This document shows positions 42,588 through 52,325 of a stretch of DNA of 64,000 bases, in pieces. The translations under genes and the position numbers were made by a program. The stretch is from IOR16 sp963521065 (GTDB taxonomy: Bacteria > Bacillota > Clostridia > Peptostreptococcales > Anaerovoracaceae): positions 35,472-99,471 of the forward strand of contig CAUQTI010000012.1 in the NCBI GenBank assembly GCA_963521065.1, given 5' to 3'. The notes under the pieces were generated by a model. The model was not told where the DNA came from and did not search any database. It saw only the letters and a program-made list of their open reading frames with translations. Each line of letters opens with the position of its first letter. Position 1 is the first letter of the stretch.

Positions 42588-45500
42588 CTATTCCATGAAA
42601 TCTTCTTGCTTCTCTTCCTCACTCGGTGCAGGATTTTCTGTTCCGGACTCTGGAGCTTCCACTATCTCTTCCTCAAGTTTCGGTTCTTCCAGCTCAGGCT
42701 CAACAGGTATTTTTACTTCTTCTTTAGGTACCGTCTCCAGCTCAGTTATTTCCGCCTGCTCTTGTTGATTTCCCTGCTCTGCTACAGACTCCTCAATGGT
42801 AATGCTTTGAGAGGTTTCGTTTCCTGCATAATCAATCGCTGTTACTGTTATGGTTCCCTTTGTCAGCTTTAATGCCTTCAATGAAAAGCTATAATCCTCA
42901 CTTGCTTCATTTCCGATAACGATATCTGATCCGTATAGAAGCTTTCCGTTGACCAAAATCTTAAAGCCCAATATTCCTCTGTCACTCGGCAGAGTGTTGT
43001 CAGAAGCTTTCCAAGACAGCTTTCCAGAAGCCTTCTCGTAGGCAAGGTCATTTAAAACCGGCCCATTCGTATCGACAAAGAATTGGTAGGTTTTTATCTG
43101 CCATTGACTGCCTGGATATTGCATTTTCGCTGCAATCTGGTAGTAATAAAGACCATCTTCAGCAACCTGCCCATCAACTTTCCCATCCCACCGGAATGCA
43201 GGTAAAAATGTATACCATCCTTTTGTAGAATTGGGGTCTAAATACTGTTTTGCTAAAAATTCCTTTGTTGCTACTTCTTGAACCACCTGTTTATTTTCAT
43301 TTAAAATGCTTACCTTCACGCTTTCCGCATTTCTTAAGAGGGAAAAAACAGCATTGATTCCTTCTTCTGTAGAACCATCTTTCGGAGATATCGCAATCCG
43401 CTCTTTCGAATTTGCATACCCGAATTTCGGAGATTTTCCTAAGTACTCACCTTTTTCATTTACTAATCCGGCATATTGGAAATAGGATTCTTCCTCAAAC
43501 TTCGAAAACCCGTCTATCATATCAGGTGCATCTTCCCCTGCCCAGCTTCCGTAAAATCCTAGGAAAGGAACTGATATCTCAGCAAGCGCTTCTGTTTCCG
43601 GTACAAAGCGCACAAAGCCTTCTACGAAGGAATTTTCAATTAAACCTTCCGGCACAGTTAAAGTAAACTCAACTGTTTTGCTTCCCTTTCCTGGCACGGT
43701 CACACTGGTGCCGTCCGTCGCCTCCACTGCGCCATCCAAAATCTCAGAGCTCAATGTCAAATACGCCCCTTCTATTGCATCTTTCAGGGCCACAGAGGAA
43801 ATCCCATACGTTGCCGCTTCTTCTCCCATATTTGTTAATTGAACCTTAAAAGAAATTGTCTTTGTAAGAAAATCCTTTAATTCTACTCCTGCTTTTCCTG
43901 TAGCCGCATCTTCTGCAATTACAGGGGTCTTCAATGCCGCAGATACGTTCATCAAGCCGGCCCCCTGCCTTCTCGGTGAATAAGGAATCCCTTTGGGATC
44001 GTTCACAATCTCCGCGGTATTCATTAAGAGCTTCTTTGTCAAATCGACCCGATTTTCTGGTGCAATATTTCTCTCTTTTAAGGCTTGCACCACTAATGCA
44101 GATGCACCAGCTACATTTGGAGTTGCCATAGAAGTGCCACTTTTAATTCCATACAGATTATCTTGGAGCGTGGAATAAACATTTCCTCCAAACGCTGTTA
44201 TTTCCGGCTTTAATTCCAAGGAAGAAGGTGCTCCCCAGGAAGAAAACTCAGAAATTTCATTTGCTTTCGTATTTTCGGTGTAGATAAATTCTTTATTGAA
44301 AGAAACAGGGCCTCCCATTGTTGATTGTAAATTATCACTTTCGCTAACCGAATTACTGTAATAATCTAAATCAAGAATATCCTGCTCATACCGACTGCGG
44401 TCTAATACACTGATAAATTGATGATTGATTTTCAGTACAATATCTGCGCCGTTTAATTTGGATTTTTCAAGTTCATCTAAGGAGCTTGGCAAAAGTGCCT
44501 TATTGTAGGCCTTTACCTTCTCTGACGCCTTCGGGATACTGAGCAGAGAAAGATTTGGAAGCAGCTCCTGCACTGCACCTTGCTTCATTGTTTCAAGCAT
44601 AGCAAGTCCCGCACTTCTTCCGATGCTCAACGCTGGAATTTTTGCTCCCTGCGGATATTCCATAGAGGCCAGGGTTTCGCCATTCGCTTCATCGTTGAAG
44701 ACCATGATACCAATTGCACCGCTTTTTTCAGCATTCGTAATTTTTTCAACGAAGGTATTGTCTCCCCGCTCCACTAAGGCAATGTGATTTTTCACCGAGG
44801 ATGGAAAGTCTTCCGCACTCCCTTTTCCACAATACACAAACTGCTGTTCCTCATAAAAAGCCTCCGGCAAGCCTGTACTCCCTGCAAGCTGAAAGCGAGC
44901 CTGTCTCTTTACCTTCTCTTTATCAAGGAAGGAAAATGCGGCTTCTCTCTTATATTCTGCATTAAAAGAACCCACTGCCAGAACATCATCATAGACCGCC
45001 GGTTCTGCCACAAGTCCAATGTCCGGATTTTTAATATAAGGCCGGTACAAAACGTTCTTATCCTTGTAGCCTGATGTAGAATGTGCCTCATTTCCACCAG
45101 CTACCGCAATAACAACGCCTTTTTCTTTTGCCATTTTTATTACTTTTTCCATTGGGGAATCTGCAATCTCAAATCCGCTGGTAAGACCAAGACTCATATT
45201 GACAACGTTTGTCCCGACTCTCACAGCATCTTCAATCGCAGAAATATAAAGGTCCTCATAGGTATATCCAATTAGAGGATTATTGCTAAAAACTTTCAAT
45301 GCCAGAAGCTGCGCCTCCGGTGCCATTCCCTCCATGTTACCGTTTGCAGCGGCAATTCCCGCTACATGCATTCCATGATTTCTGGAAGAAGGGTTTTCAT
45401 CCTTAACCTTTAAATCGCTGTCAAAATAATTATATCCATAAGGCACTTTATCCGTAAAGTATGCTCCCTTTAATTCCGGGTCAGCTGCAATGTCCTCCTG

Positions 45501-46142
45501 AGAGATGGCACGCTCTGTTTCAGGGCTTAACTTCATGTCCCTGTGCATTGCATCTAATCCGGTATCTATAATGGCGATAACCATCCCTTCACCCCGGTAT
45601 GCAGTATCCGTTCCCAAAGCGAACTTCTGAATCGTATCCTCTCCTGCTTCGTCCTTGGTTTCAGGTCGCTGATACGTCTTTGATACATATACATTTTTTA
45701 CCTGAGAATCCTTTTTAATCGCTTCAATGCTGTCACTGTCTACAATTGCACTGATTCCATTCATCGCCACCACAAAATGGTCCAGAGTCTCTATTTCTAC
45801 GGACTTATTTTTTAATCTGGATTCCAAAATGGACTGATTTCTTAAAAGCGCCGTCTCTTTAAGAAGCTTTGGCCCTTCTTCTGCATCTTTATATTCCTGC
45901 ACGGAACGATAGGAACGAATCACAGGCGCGTCATTGAGCTCTATAATGACTCTTTGTTTCGCTCCTGCGTTATGGTCTTCGTTTTGCGCTTCCCAACTAT
46001 CTTCGAAATCCTGAATGTTATCGACAAGCACTGGGTAAACATCCGCTTCATCTAACACTTCCGAATCTGCGTAGCTGAAGCAAATGCTTGTCATAAATAA
46101 TGCCACAATGAGTAAGTATGACCATATTTTTTTCTGTCGCAT
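42588..46142 (-). CDS. Secreted subtilisin-like serine protease (S8, lactocepin/C5a-peptidase type)
   Basis: Large exported protease of 1184 residues. The signal peptide spans about 1-25. An inhibitor-I9-like propeptide region precedes the S8 domain with catalytic Asp193 (AIIDTGLD), His256 (NHGMHVAG) and Ser671 (GTSMATP). A PA domain is inserted between His and Ser (about 410-540). Fn3-like and Ig-like domains follow from about 740. The C-terminal 70 residues are Glu/Pro-rich with no LPXTG motif. It lies 10 bases after the SLH protein gene, so surface attachment may depend on that neighbour. The likely role is digestion of extracellular protein for amino acid fermentation. Confidence 0.9.
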   Translation of the reverse strand: MRQKKIWSYLLIVALFMTSICFSYADSEVLDEADVYPVLVDNIQDFEDSWEAQNEDHNAGAKQRVIIELNDAPVIRSYRSVQEYKDAEEGPKLLKETALLRNQSILESRLKNKSVEIETLDHFVVAMNGISAIVDSDSIEAIKKDSQVKNVYVSKTYQRPETKDEAGEDTIQKFALGTDTAYRGEGMVIAIIDTGLDAMHRDMKLSPETERAISQEDIAADPELKGAYFTDKVPYGYNYFDSDLKVKDENPSSRNHGMHVAGIAAANGNMEGMAPEAQLLALKVFSNNPLIGYTYEDLYISAIEDAVRVGTNVVNMSLGLTSGFEIADSPMEKVIKMAKEKGVVIAVAGGNEAHSTSGYKDKNVLYRPYIKNPDIGLVAEPAVYDDVLAVGSFNAEYKREAAFSFLDKEKVKRQARFQLAGSTGLPEAFYEEQQFVYCGKGSAEDFPSSVKNHIALVERGDNTFVEKITNAEKSGAIGIMVFNDEANGETLASMEYPQGAKIPALSIGRSAGLAMLETMKQGAVQELLPNLSLLSIPKASEKVKAYNKALLPSSLDELEKSKLNGADIVLKINHQFISVLDRSRYEQDILDLDYYSNSVSESDNLQSTMGGPVSFNKEFIYTENTKANEISEFSSWGAPSSLELKPEITAFGGNVYSTLQDNLYGIKSGTSMATPNVAGASALVVQALKERNIAPENRVDLTKKLLMNTAEIVNDPKGIPYSPRRQGAGLMNVSAALKTPVIAEDAATGKAGVELKDFLTKTISFKVQLTNMGEEAATYGISSVALKDAIEGAYLTLSSEILDGAVEATDGTSVTVPGKGSKTVEFTLTVPEGLIENSFVEGFVRFVPETEALAEISVPFLGFYGSWAGEDAPDMIDGFSKFEEESYFQYAGLVNEKGEYLGKSPKFGYANSKERIAISPKDGSTEEGINAVFSLLRNAESVKVSILNENKQVVQEVATKEFLAKQYLDPNSTKGWYTFLPAFRWDGKVDGQVAEDGLYYYQIAAKMQYPGSQWQIKTYQFFVDTNGPVLNDLAYEKASGKLSWKASDNTLPSDRGILGFKILVNGKLLYGSDIVIGNEASEDYSFSLKALKLTKGTITVTAIDYAGNETSQSITIEESVAEQGNQQEQAEITELETVPKEEVKIPVEPELEEPKLEEEIVEAPESGTENPAPSEEEKQEDFME

Positions 46143-46152
46143 AAGTTTCTCC

Positions 46153-47277
46153 TTATTTCACTTCCACAAAAGCAGGCGTCGCTGCATCCGCATTTCGAAC
46201 GAATCGATATGCTGCAACTTCCTTTTTTCCCTGATCTTTCAAAACAATTTTTATTTCATCCTTTAGGAAGAAAACACCATGAATTGCTGCTGTATTTCCT
46301 GTAATGGCAATGTTTTCATAGTCAATTGTTCCATAATCGGTATCATACTGCACGTCAATCGTATAGCCAGTAAAAGCCTTCCCGAAGGTAAGAGTAAATA
46401 CTTCACCAAGCTTTCCCTGGGACAAAGAAGTGCTCAATACGCTGTAGCCCGGGTCGGTAGAGCCACCGCCAGAACCGCCGCCTGTATTCCCTCCGGATGA
46501 CCCTCCTGAACTGCCTCCCGAGGAGCTTCCGCCCCCTGTGCTTCCGCCGGAGGTTTCGCCGCTCTTCACTGTGTCAGCCGGCTTTGATTCTGTGGAAGTC
46601 AATTTTTGCGCCTGCTCTAAAAATTCTTTCTTATTCACAGTGCTTTCATAGATAAGTCTTGCCAATGCTTGTCGATCTGCACTTTGAGTCGGATTAAATC
46701 GAGTGGTTCCATCCGCTGAAACCGTTCCCTTTATCAATCCAATTTTAAATGCCATCGTTACGCTGCTTTTCGCCCAATCTTGTATCTCATCATAATCTGC
46801 TAAAGCGGCCTTTCCATCTATTTTTTTTGCGGCATCTTCCAGTTTCATCGCTTTTACTAAAAATACAGCAAGTTCTTGCCTTGTAATAGAAGCATTCGGA
46901 GAAAAGGTTTCTTCCGAAGTCCCCTTACTAATTCCACTTTGTACGAGTGCATTTACCGCAGAAAAATACCAGTCGGATTCTTTGACATCCCGAAAATTCA
47001 ATTCTGCTTTTTGAGGTATTTCCAAATCGAATGCCTTCACTAGTACCTGCGCCATCTGTGCTCTCGTCACTGAATCAAGAGGCCGAAATTGTCCATTTGC
47101 ATCTCCCGATAAAATACCGGCTTCCTTTAAGTGCAAAATTTCCTTCTCTGCATAAGACTTTCCTAAATCAGGAAATTGTGTTGCCCCATAGGATGAAATA
47201 GGGATTGATAAAAGCATAAAAAATAAAAATAAATAAATAAGAATTCTTTTTCTGTTTTCTTCCTTATGTAAGTTCAA
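46153..47277 (-). CDS. SLH-domain surface protein with Gly/Ser linker
   Basis: 374 residues with a signal peptide (1-31) and three S-layer-homology modules at about 32-215 (FPDLGKSYAEKEILHLKEAG; RDVKESDWYFSAVNALVQSG; ALADYDEIQDWAKSSVTMAF). A Gly/Ser-only linker of some 40 residues (about 243-282) and a small beta-rich C-terminal domain follow. SLH modules bind pyruvylated wall polymer, so the protein displays its C-terminal domain. The start is TTG at 47277, supported by GGAGGAA 6 bases upstream. It is co-transcribed with the S8 protease, which has no anchor of its own. Confidence 0.88.
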   Translation of the reverse strand: MNLHKEENRKRILIYLFLFFMLLSIPISSYGATQFPDLGKSYAEKEILHLKEAGILSGDANGQFRPLDSVTRAQMAQVLVKAFDLEIPQKAELNFRDVKESDWYFSAVNALVQSGISKGTSEETFSPNASITRQELAVFLVKAMKLEDAAKKIDGKAALADYDEIQDWAKSSVTMAFKIGLIKGTVSADGTTRFNPTQSADRQALARLIYESTVNKKEFLEQAQKLTSTESKPADTVKSGETSGGSTGGGSSSGGSSGGSSGGNTGGGSGGGSTDPGYSVLSTSLSQGKLGEVFTLTFGKAFTGYTIDVQYDTDYGTIDYENIAITGNTAAIHGVFFLKDEIKIVLKDQGKKEVAAYRFVRNADAATPAFVEVK

Positions 47278-47440
47278 GTGGGATTCCTCCTTGCTGCTTG
47301 CAATCTTTCAGCAAACTCTCTGAAACGTGTTATTCATTTTTCCATGATGCGATCGAAATACAAAATCCAAAACCCCTCTGCATAAGAACGATACGTCCTA
47401 ATTTACAGCGAGGTTCTGGATCTTTATTTATTTGTCAGGT

Positions 47441-50400
47441 TTACTCAGCATATCCAAACATCTTTACCAAAACAGTCGCAGCTTCTGCACGCGTTGCCTG
47501 TCCTTTTGGAAGAAATTGATTCTCATTTCCTGTCAGGATTCCTGCATTGTACATGGTAAGCACGCTCTCTTTTGCCCATCCACTGATAGAATCCGCATCT
47601 TTAAAGTTTAAGCCTTCTGCATTCCCGGTTTTCAAATCCGTTTTTGCAAATTTTGCGTATCCTGCCAGCATGACTGCCATTTCCTCTCTTGATATTGAAG
47701 CATTTGGGTTGAAGCTGTTATTTCCAACACCTTGTACCAATCCATTCTCGGATGCCCACGTGATATACTTTGAGTAGTAAGCCGACTTTGATACATCCTG
47801 GAAGGAGGACAAGTCATACTTTTCTGGATCAATCCCGTAAGCTCTTCCTAAAACTGTCACAAACATTCCTCTGCTCATGGAAGCATTTGGGGAGAATGCA
47901 GTCTCAGTCGTTCCGCTGAAAAGGGATTTTTCTACTGCAAGCTCAATATATTTCTTTGCCCAGTGATTTGAAATGTCTGCAAATTTTGTTCCTGATGAAA
48001 CAGGTGTGTTTTTCTCTGTTTCCGGTTTTGTTACCGCAGTGCTTCCGCCTCCGGAAGAACTCGAGCCACCGCCAGAGCCGCCGCTTCCACCGGAAGATCC
48101 TGATCCACCGCCAGTTCCACCGCTGGATACTGTATACGCTAGGACAAAATCACTGAAATGGTCGGTTTCAAAAGCAGCTGTTTGTTGTGTCAAGTTGAAT
48201 TCTGCTTTCATATCAGTTAACGTATTTTGTGCAGGATCATAATAGTATATTTTTTTATCAGATGCTGCCGTTAACTTCGTTACTTCTTCTGCGGTAAGCT
48301 TCATCACAACTTTAGCTTTTCCGCTCAAGGTTTTAATTGGAGTTGACTGTTCCTCTCTAATCAATCTCAGGTCAACACTCAATGATTTCAGTAATGTACT
48401 GGAAGTTCCTAATTTTTGAGACGCTTTTTTCACAATTTCTGCTGTAGAATTTTTCTTCGTTAATGCAAGGGATGAACCATTCAAAAGTGCCTCTTTATAT
48501 GGCGCCAATACAGAAGATGGTAATTTTACACTCCCATTGTCAAAGTTCGCAAGGATGCTTCCGGCAGCAGTAAGCTGCTCAAGTTCATCTTTTGTAATCT
48601 CTGCAGTATTATCCACAGGAGATACGGTTACTTCTTCCTCAAGAATAGGGTCACTTTCCGGCTTCAGCTTTACAAACACACCGTCAAACCCGCTTTTATT
48701 TAATCCCTCAAAATCTCCATCATTGGACTTCGAGAATCCCGCGAGGGCAAACCCACCATCCTTTGTTGCAATTAAGTCTTCTGTGGTATCGTACGCAGAT
48801 CCTCCTATGTTGTTGAGGCTCATAAGGGTACCGTCTTTGCTATAACGAACTAGAAGAATATCTTCTGCCCCCCTTGCAGTCTCCTTATAGATTCCATCAT
48901 TTCCGCTGGAAGAGCCTGCCGCAATATAGCCATAGCTGGTCGCGACAACGCTGCTTAAGGAACTAATCTCGCTTCCGACAAGGATGTGCTTCCACTGCAC
49001 GTTAAAGTCGCTGTCTAATTTTAATATATATGCGTTTTGTGCGCTTCCCTCAAATCCGCTGAAATCCTGATCACGAGATTGCGTAGAACCGACTAACGCA
49101 TATCCTCCGTCTGGTGAAGCAATGATTTCACTAAAGTAATCATTGGCAGCACCGCCATACTTTTTAGAGAACTCAACCTCGCCATTTGAGGAAATCTTAG
49201 TCAGGAAGATGTCAAACATCCCGCCTTTATGTGGTACTCCCGCAAAATCACCTGCTCCGGATGCAGTATGCCCTGCTGCGATATAACCGCCACCGGCAGC
49301 CGGAATTAAACCATAGTTTGTCGTTAAAATACTGCTCATACCGCCGCCAATGCTGCGTTTCCAAATCAAATTTCCATTTTCATCCAATTCCATGACAATG
49401 AGGTAGTAAATCGCTTTTTGCATTCCTTCAAAGTCACCATCATTTGAGTTTGACGCCACAATCACGGTATACCCGCCGGAAGGAGAAGCCACTACATGCC
49501 GGAATTGATCATTTTGTGCACCACCATAGAGTTTGATCCATTCTCGCTCTCCGGTTTTAGAGTATTTTGCGATATATCCGTCTATAAGACCTTTATATTT
49601 GCCCTTGAACTCAGCGAAATCACCAGAGGCATCACCCTTATCCTCTTGGTAGCCGCCGACTGCGACAAATCCACCATCGTCGGTTGCCATGATTGTTCCA
49701 ACGTAGGTAATGGAATCTGGATTTGCACCGCCCAAAGTGTCAACTGTGAGAATTTCTCCGTTCTTGTCCACTCTGATAAGCGTTCCCATGCTGCCGCCCT
49801 TAAGCTTCTCGTTAAAATCAAAATCATTGGAGTAGCTCTGTCCGCCTATGATATAATCTCCATTTTTCAGCTGTGCTGCAGCCGAAATATAGTCGGCACT
49901 TGTTCCTCCTACTGCAGTAATCCACTGTGCCGGGAACTTTTCCGCATCCACAATAATGTCTTCAAACACAGGAGGATTTGCGCTTTCCACAGCGCCTTGC
50001 GGATCGAATTTAAGGCGGATATCTCCCATTGCATTTTCAATATGCAATTCAAGTGTTTCACTTAAATCGGATACCTTGACCTTAACAGTTTTAACCTGCT
50101 TCAACGGGTCATACTCATCAAAAGCAGCCTGAACAAAGTCTCCTTTTTCTTTGTCAAAATAGGATACCTTCCCTAGAATTGACGGACTGATATGTGTATT
50201 CATAATAACCGCATTAATAAAGTATACCGTTGCATATGTATTTACACCGTCGCTCTCCACGAATGCATCTTTATAAAGCATCGCTGCCATCATGGATTTT
50301 CGGTCCTCTTCTCTATGCCAAGCTTCAACCGGAACCAAACTGGTTTCCTTTTGATCCCCGCCCGGTTCCGTGCTTTTCGGTGCATTAATTTTTAAAAGAA

Positions 50401-51814
50401 CAGCATCGGATCCGCCTTTTTCCGCAGCACCTGCAAAATCCCCCGATGCAGAAGAATTTGTCCATCCTGCAACGATATAATCGCCTTCTTCTGTCACCAC
50501 AAGAGAGGTTGCCCTGTCCTCTTTATCACCGACTGCACTAATTGTTGAAAGCAAGTCTCCGTCTAAGTCAAACCGTGCAATCAGAAAATCACGATTCGTA
50601 TCATCGGAATTCAGACTCGCTAAATCACCGTCTGCCTTTGTGAAAAAGCCGGTGGCAACATAGCCGTCTTCCAAGACTTCTACTCCGGAAAACTGGTCAT
50701 TATCTCCTGAGTTTTTTAAAACGTTACTCCATTCAAGTTCGCCATCTTTATCAAACTTGACTATGATGCAGTTAACAGAAGATTCTTCGCCTTCCAAATA
50801 AACTCCTGCCAAGTCTCCATTTTTAGAAGCGCTGTAGCCTACGGCTACAAAGCCTCTGTTTGCACTTTCCTTCACATCATAGAAATAGTCATTATCCGTG
50901 CCTCCGAAGTTTTTCATAAAAACCCGATTGCCATTAAAATCATATTTCACAAGAATCGCATCCTGAGAGGTCTTTTTATCAATCGCACCCTTATGTATAA
51001 AGTCTCCATCCTGAGAAGCAGACATTCCCGCTGCTACAATCCCATCATCGGTCACTACAACGCTGTAAAATTCATCTGCAAATGAACTTCCTCCGTCTGA
51101 CCCCCCTACATTATCTTTCCATTCGATATTGAGGTCTGCATCCAATTTAACAATGACTGCATCTTTTCCACCCTTATTCATTCCTGAGAAATCACCGTCA
51201 TCGGACATTGAATAGCCTACAGCTGCATAACCGCCGTCGGGTGTTTGTGCTACACCGTAGAAATTGTCTTTATCTCCACCTCCGATTGTCAAGGCTTGTT
51301 GAATCGCACCTCCGCTGGTAACCACAACCACGGAAGCATCCATACCGCCCTTGTCCATTCCTTCAAAATCATCGGTACTGGATTGTGTTTTTCCTACCGC
51401 TATGAAATTCCCTTCTTGATTTTCGATAACGCTGTTGAAATCATCCAGCTTACTTCCGCCAACCAGCGTCTCCCAGAGTCTTTCTCCTCCTTCATCGTAC
51501 CGGACCATCAATGCATCGGCATTGCCCTTGCTTTTGCCGTCGCTCTCCGCTTCCTCCATGTAGCTTCTTCCTGCCGCTACATAACCACCGCTGCTGACGG
51601 GAATAACCGCAGCATAGAATTCGGATAATTGGTCTGATGATGAGCTACCCTTTATGCCGCCGACCCGGTCAATCCACTCTACCAAACGAGATTCTTCCGA
51701 AGAGGAATCGTCCGCAAAAGCGACAGAACCCAGGAACGCATTCTGCAATAAAGTAGTAAAAACTAAAGCAAATGCTAACGCCATGCTTAAAACCTTAAAA
51801 CCTTTTCTTTTCAT
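47441..51814 (-). CDS. Giant repeat-containing SLH surface protein
   Basis: An exported protein of 1457 residues. The signal peptide (1-34) is followed by two blocks of about 50-60-residue repeats (about 50-465 and 670-1075, near fifteen copies) with the pattern GGS-x-x-D-x-F ... GGYVAVG-x-S-x-S-x-GDF, suggesting beta-propeller or similar blades. A beta-rich region and a Gly/Ser/Thr-rich linker follow. Three SLH modules (about 1275-1457, e.g. FADISNHWAKKYIELAVEK) anchor it. GGAGGG precedes the ATG. It stands first in the surface cluster. The role may be structural or adhesive. Long upstream sequence holds two palindromes. Confidence 0.88.
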   Translation of the reverse strand: MKRKGFKVLSMALAFALVFTTLLQNAFLGSVAFADDSSSEESRLVEWIDRVGGIKGSSSSDQLSEFYAAVIPVSSGGYVAAGRSYMEEAESDGKSKGNADALMVRYDEGGERLWETLVGGSKLDDFNSVIENQEGNFIAVGKTQSSTDDFEGMDKGGMDASVVVVTSGGAIQQALTIGGGDKDNFYGVAQTPDGGYAAVGYSMSDDGDFSGMNKGGKDAVIVKLDADLNIEWKDNVGGSDGGSSFADEFYSVVVTDDGIVAAGMSASQDGDFIHKGAIDKKTSQDAILVKYDFNGNRVFMKNFGGTDNDYFYDVKESANRGFVAVGYSASKNGDLAGVYLEGEESSVNCIIVKFDKDGELEWSNVLKNSGDNDQFSGVEVLEDGYVATGFFTKADGDLASLNSDDTNRDFLIARFDLDGDLLSTISAVGDKEDRATSLVVTEEGDYIVAGWTNSSASGDFAGAAEKGGSDAVLLKINAPKSTEPGGDQKETSLVPVEAWHREEDRKSMMAAMLYKDAFVESDGVNTYATVYFINAVIMNTHISPSILGKVSYFDKEKGDFVQAAFDEYDPLKQVKTVKVKVSDLSETLELHIENAMGDIRLKFDPQGAVESANPPVFEDIIVDAEKFPAQWITAVGGTSADYISAAAQLKNGDYIIGGQSYSNDFDFNEKLKGGSMGTLIRVDKNGEILTVDTLGGANPDSITYVGTIMATDDGGFVAVGGYQEDKGDASGDFAEFKGKYKGLIDGYIAKYSKTGEREWIKLYGGAQNDQFRHVVASPSGGYTVIVASNSNDGDFEGMQKAIYYLIVMELDENGNLIWKRSIGGGMSSILTTNYGLIPAAGGGYIAAGHTASGAGDFAGVPHKGGMFDIFLTKISSNGEVEFSKKYGGAANDYFSEIIASPDGGYALVGSTQSRDQDFSGFEGSAQNAYILKLDSDFNVQWKHILVGSEISSLSSVVATSYGYIAAGSSSGNDGIYKETARGAEDILLVRYSKDGTLMSLNNIGGSAYDTTEDLIATKDGGFALAGFSKSNDGDFEGLNKSGFDGVFVKLKPESDPILEEEVTVSPVDNTAEITKDELEQLTAAGSILANFDNGSVKLPSSVLAPYKEALLNGSSLALTKKNSTAEIVKKASQKLGTSSTLLKSLSVDLRLIREEQSTPIKTLSGKAKVVMKLTAEEVTKLTAASDKKIYYYDPAQNTLTDMKAEFNLTQQTAAFETDHFSDFVLAYTVSSGGTGGGSGSSGGSGGSGGGSSSSGGGSTAVTKPETEKNTPVSSGTKFADISNHWAKKYIELAVEKSLFSGTTETAFSPNASMSRGMFVTVLGRAYGIDPEKYDLSSFQDVSKSAYYSKYITWASENGLVQGVGNNSFNPNASISREEMAVMLAGYAKFAKTDLKTGNAEGLNFKDADSISGWAKESVLTMYNAGILTGNENQFLPKGQATRAEAATVLVKMFGYAE

Positions 51815-51871
51815 GTTCCCTCCTTAATAAATATGTACTTCAGGATTTATTAAATCCTTTTCACAAATTGA

Positions 51872-51887
51872 GTTAGCACAAGCTAAC
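51872..51887. promoter_or_regulatory. Palindromic operator-like site, copy 1 (GTTAGC-N4-GCTAAC)
   Basis: A perfect 6+6 inverted repeat with spacer ACAA, 58 bases upstream of the 1457-residue surface protein start. An identical palindrome lies 236 bases away. No regulator gene for it is adjacent. Confidence 0.6.
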
Positions 51888-52107
51888 CAATGGGCATAAT
51901 ACGCCTGTATTTTTGCAAGCTTTCCGCAGTTTCGTTTTATAGGTTTCCCAAACAAAAATGAAACGCACACTTTTTACTTGCATGCACCTATCATACTATA
52001 TTTGTTTCAATCCTGTCAATACCTGTATTTTTCAACGTTTTTGGTTATACACAGTTAATTTGTCGCGCCCTTTCTTCTGTTGATTTTTGACCGTTTTCTC
52101 CATGTTT

Positions 52108-52123
52108 GTTAGCCTGTGCTAAC
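52108..52123. promoter_or_regulatory. Palindromic operator-like site, copy 2 (GTTAGC-N4-GCTAAC)
   Basis: The same perfect inverted repeat with spacer CTGT. Both copies are followed by CCAA, so the shared sequence extends past the palindrome. The 236-base spacing would allow repression by DNA looping. Confidence 0.6.
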
Positions 52124-52186
52124 CAACCAAAAAAGCTTAAAAATTATTTTTTGAGCTTTTTTTCAAAAGAAACTGAATCCAAAAAA

Positions 52187-52300
52187 TAAAAAAGCTAGGC
52201 ACAGATGCTATTTGAGGTATCTCTAAAAATTCGATCTAAGAATCGAACTTTTAGGGATACTTTCTTATCCATGTATGCCAAGCCTTTCCTTTTCACTTTG
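52187..52300 (-). terminator. Branched terminator structure after the aminotransferase gene
   Basis: The outer stem AAAGCTAGGCA (52192-52202) with TGCCAAGCCTTT (52277-52288) encloses a long inner hairpin: GTATC and CTAAAA/TTTTAG and TTCGAT/ATCGAA (52218-52261). On the minus strand the outer stem ends in a T-run. It lies about 40 bases past the aminotransferase stop and is larger than an ordinary terminator. Confidence 0.6.
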
Positions 52301-52325
52301 TACTTCCTAATCATTTACTATAAGA

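Larger units (their letters stand above)
51815..52325. other. Upstream region of the surface-protein cluster and 3' end of the aminotransferase transcript
   Basis: About 510 bases without a gene. It contains two perfect palindromes GTTAGC-N4-GCTAAC (51872 and 52108), an A/T-rich hairpin (AAAAAGCT/AGCTTTTT at about 52129-52163), and the branched terminator structure at 52192-52288. Confidence 0.6.

Noticed and set aside
49496..50065. Plus-strand frame of 189 codons inside the giant SLH gene
   Set aside because: It lies entirely antisense to a strongly supported gene, has no ribosome binding site and is Cys-rich in a shadow-like way.
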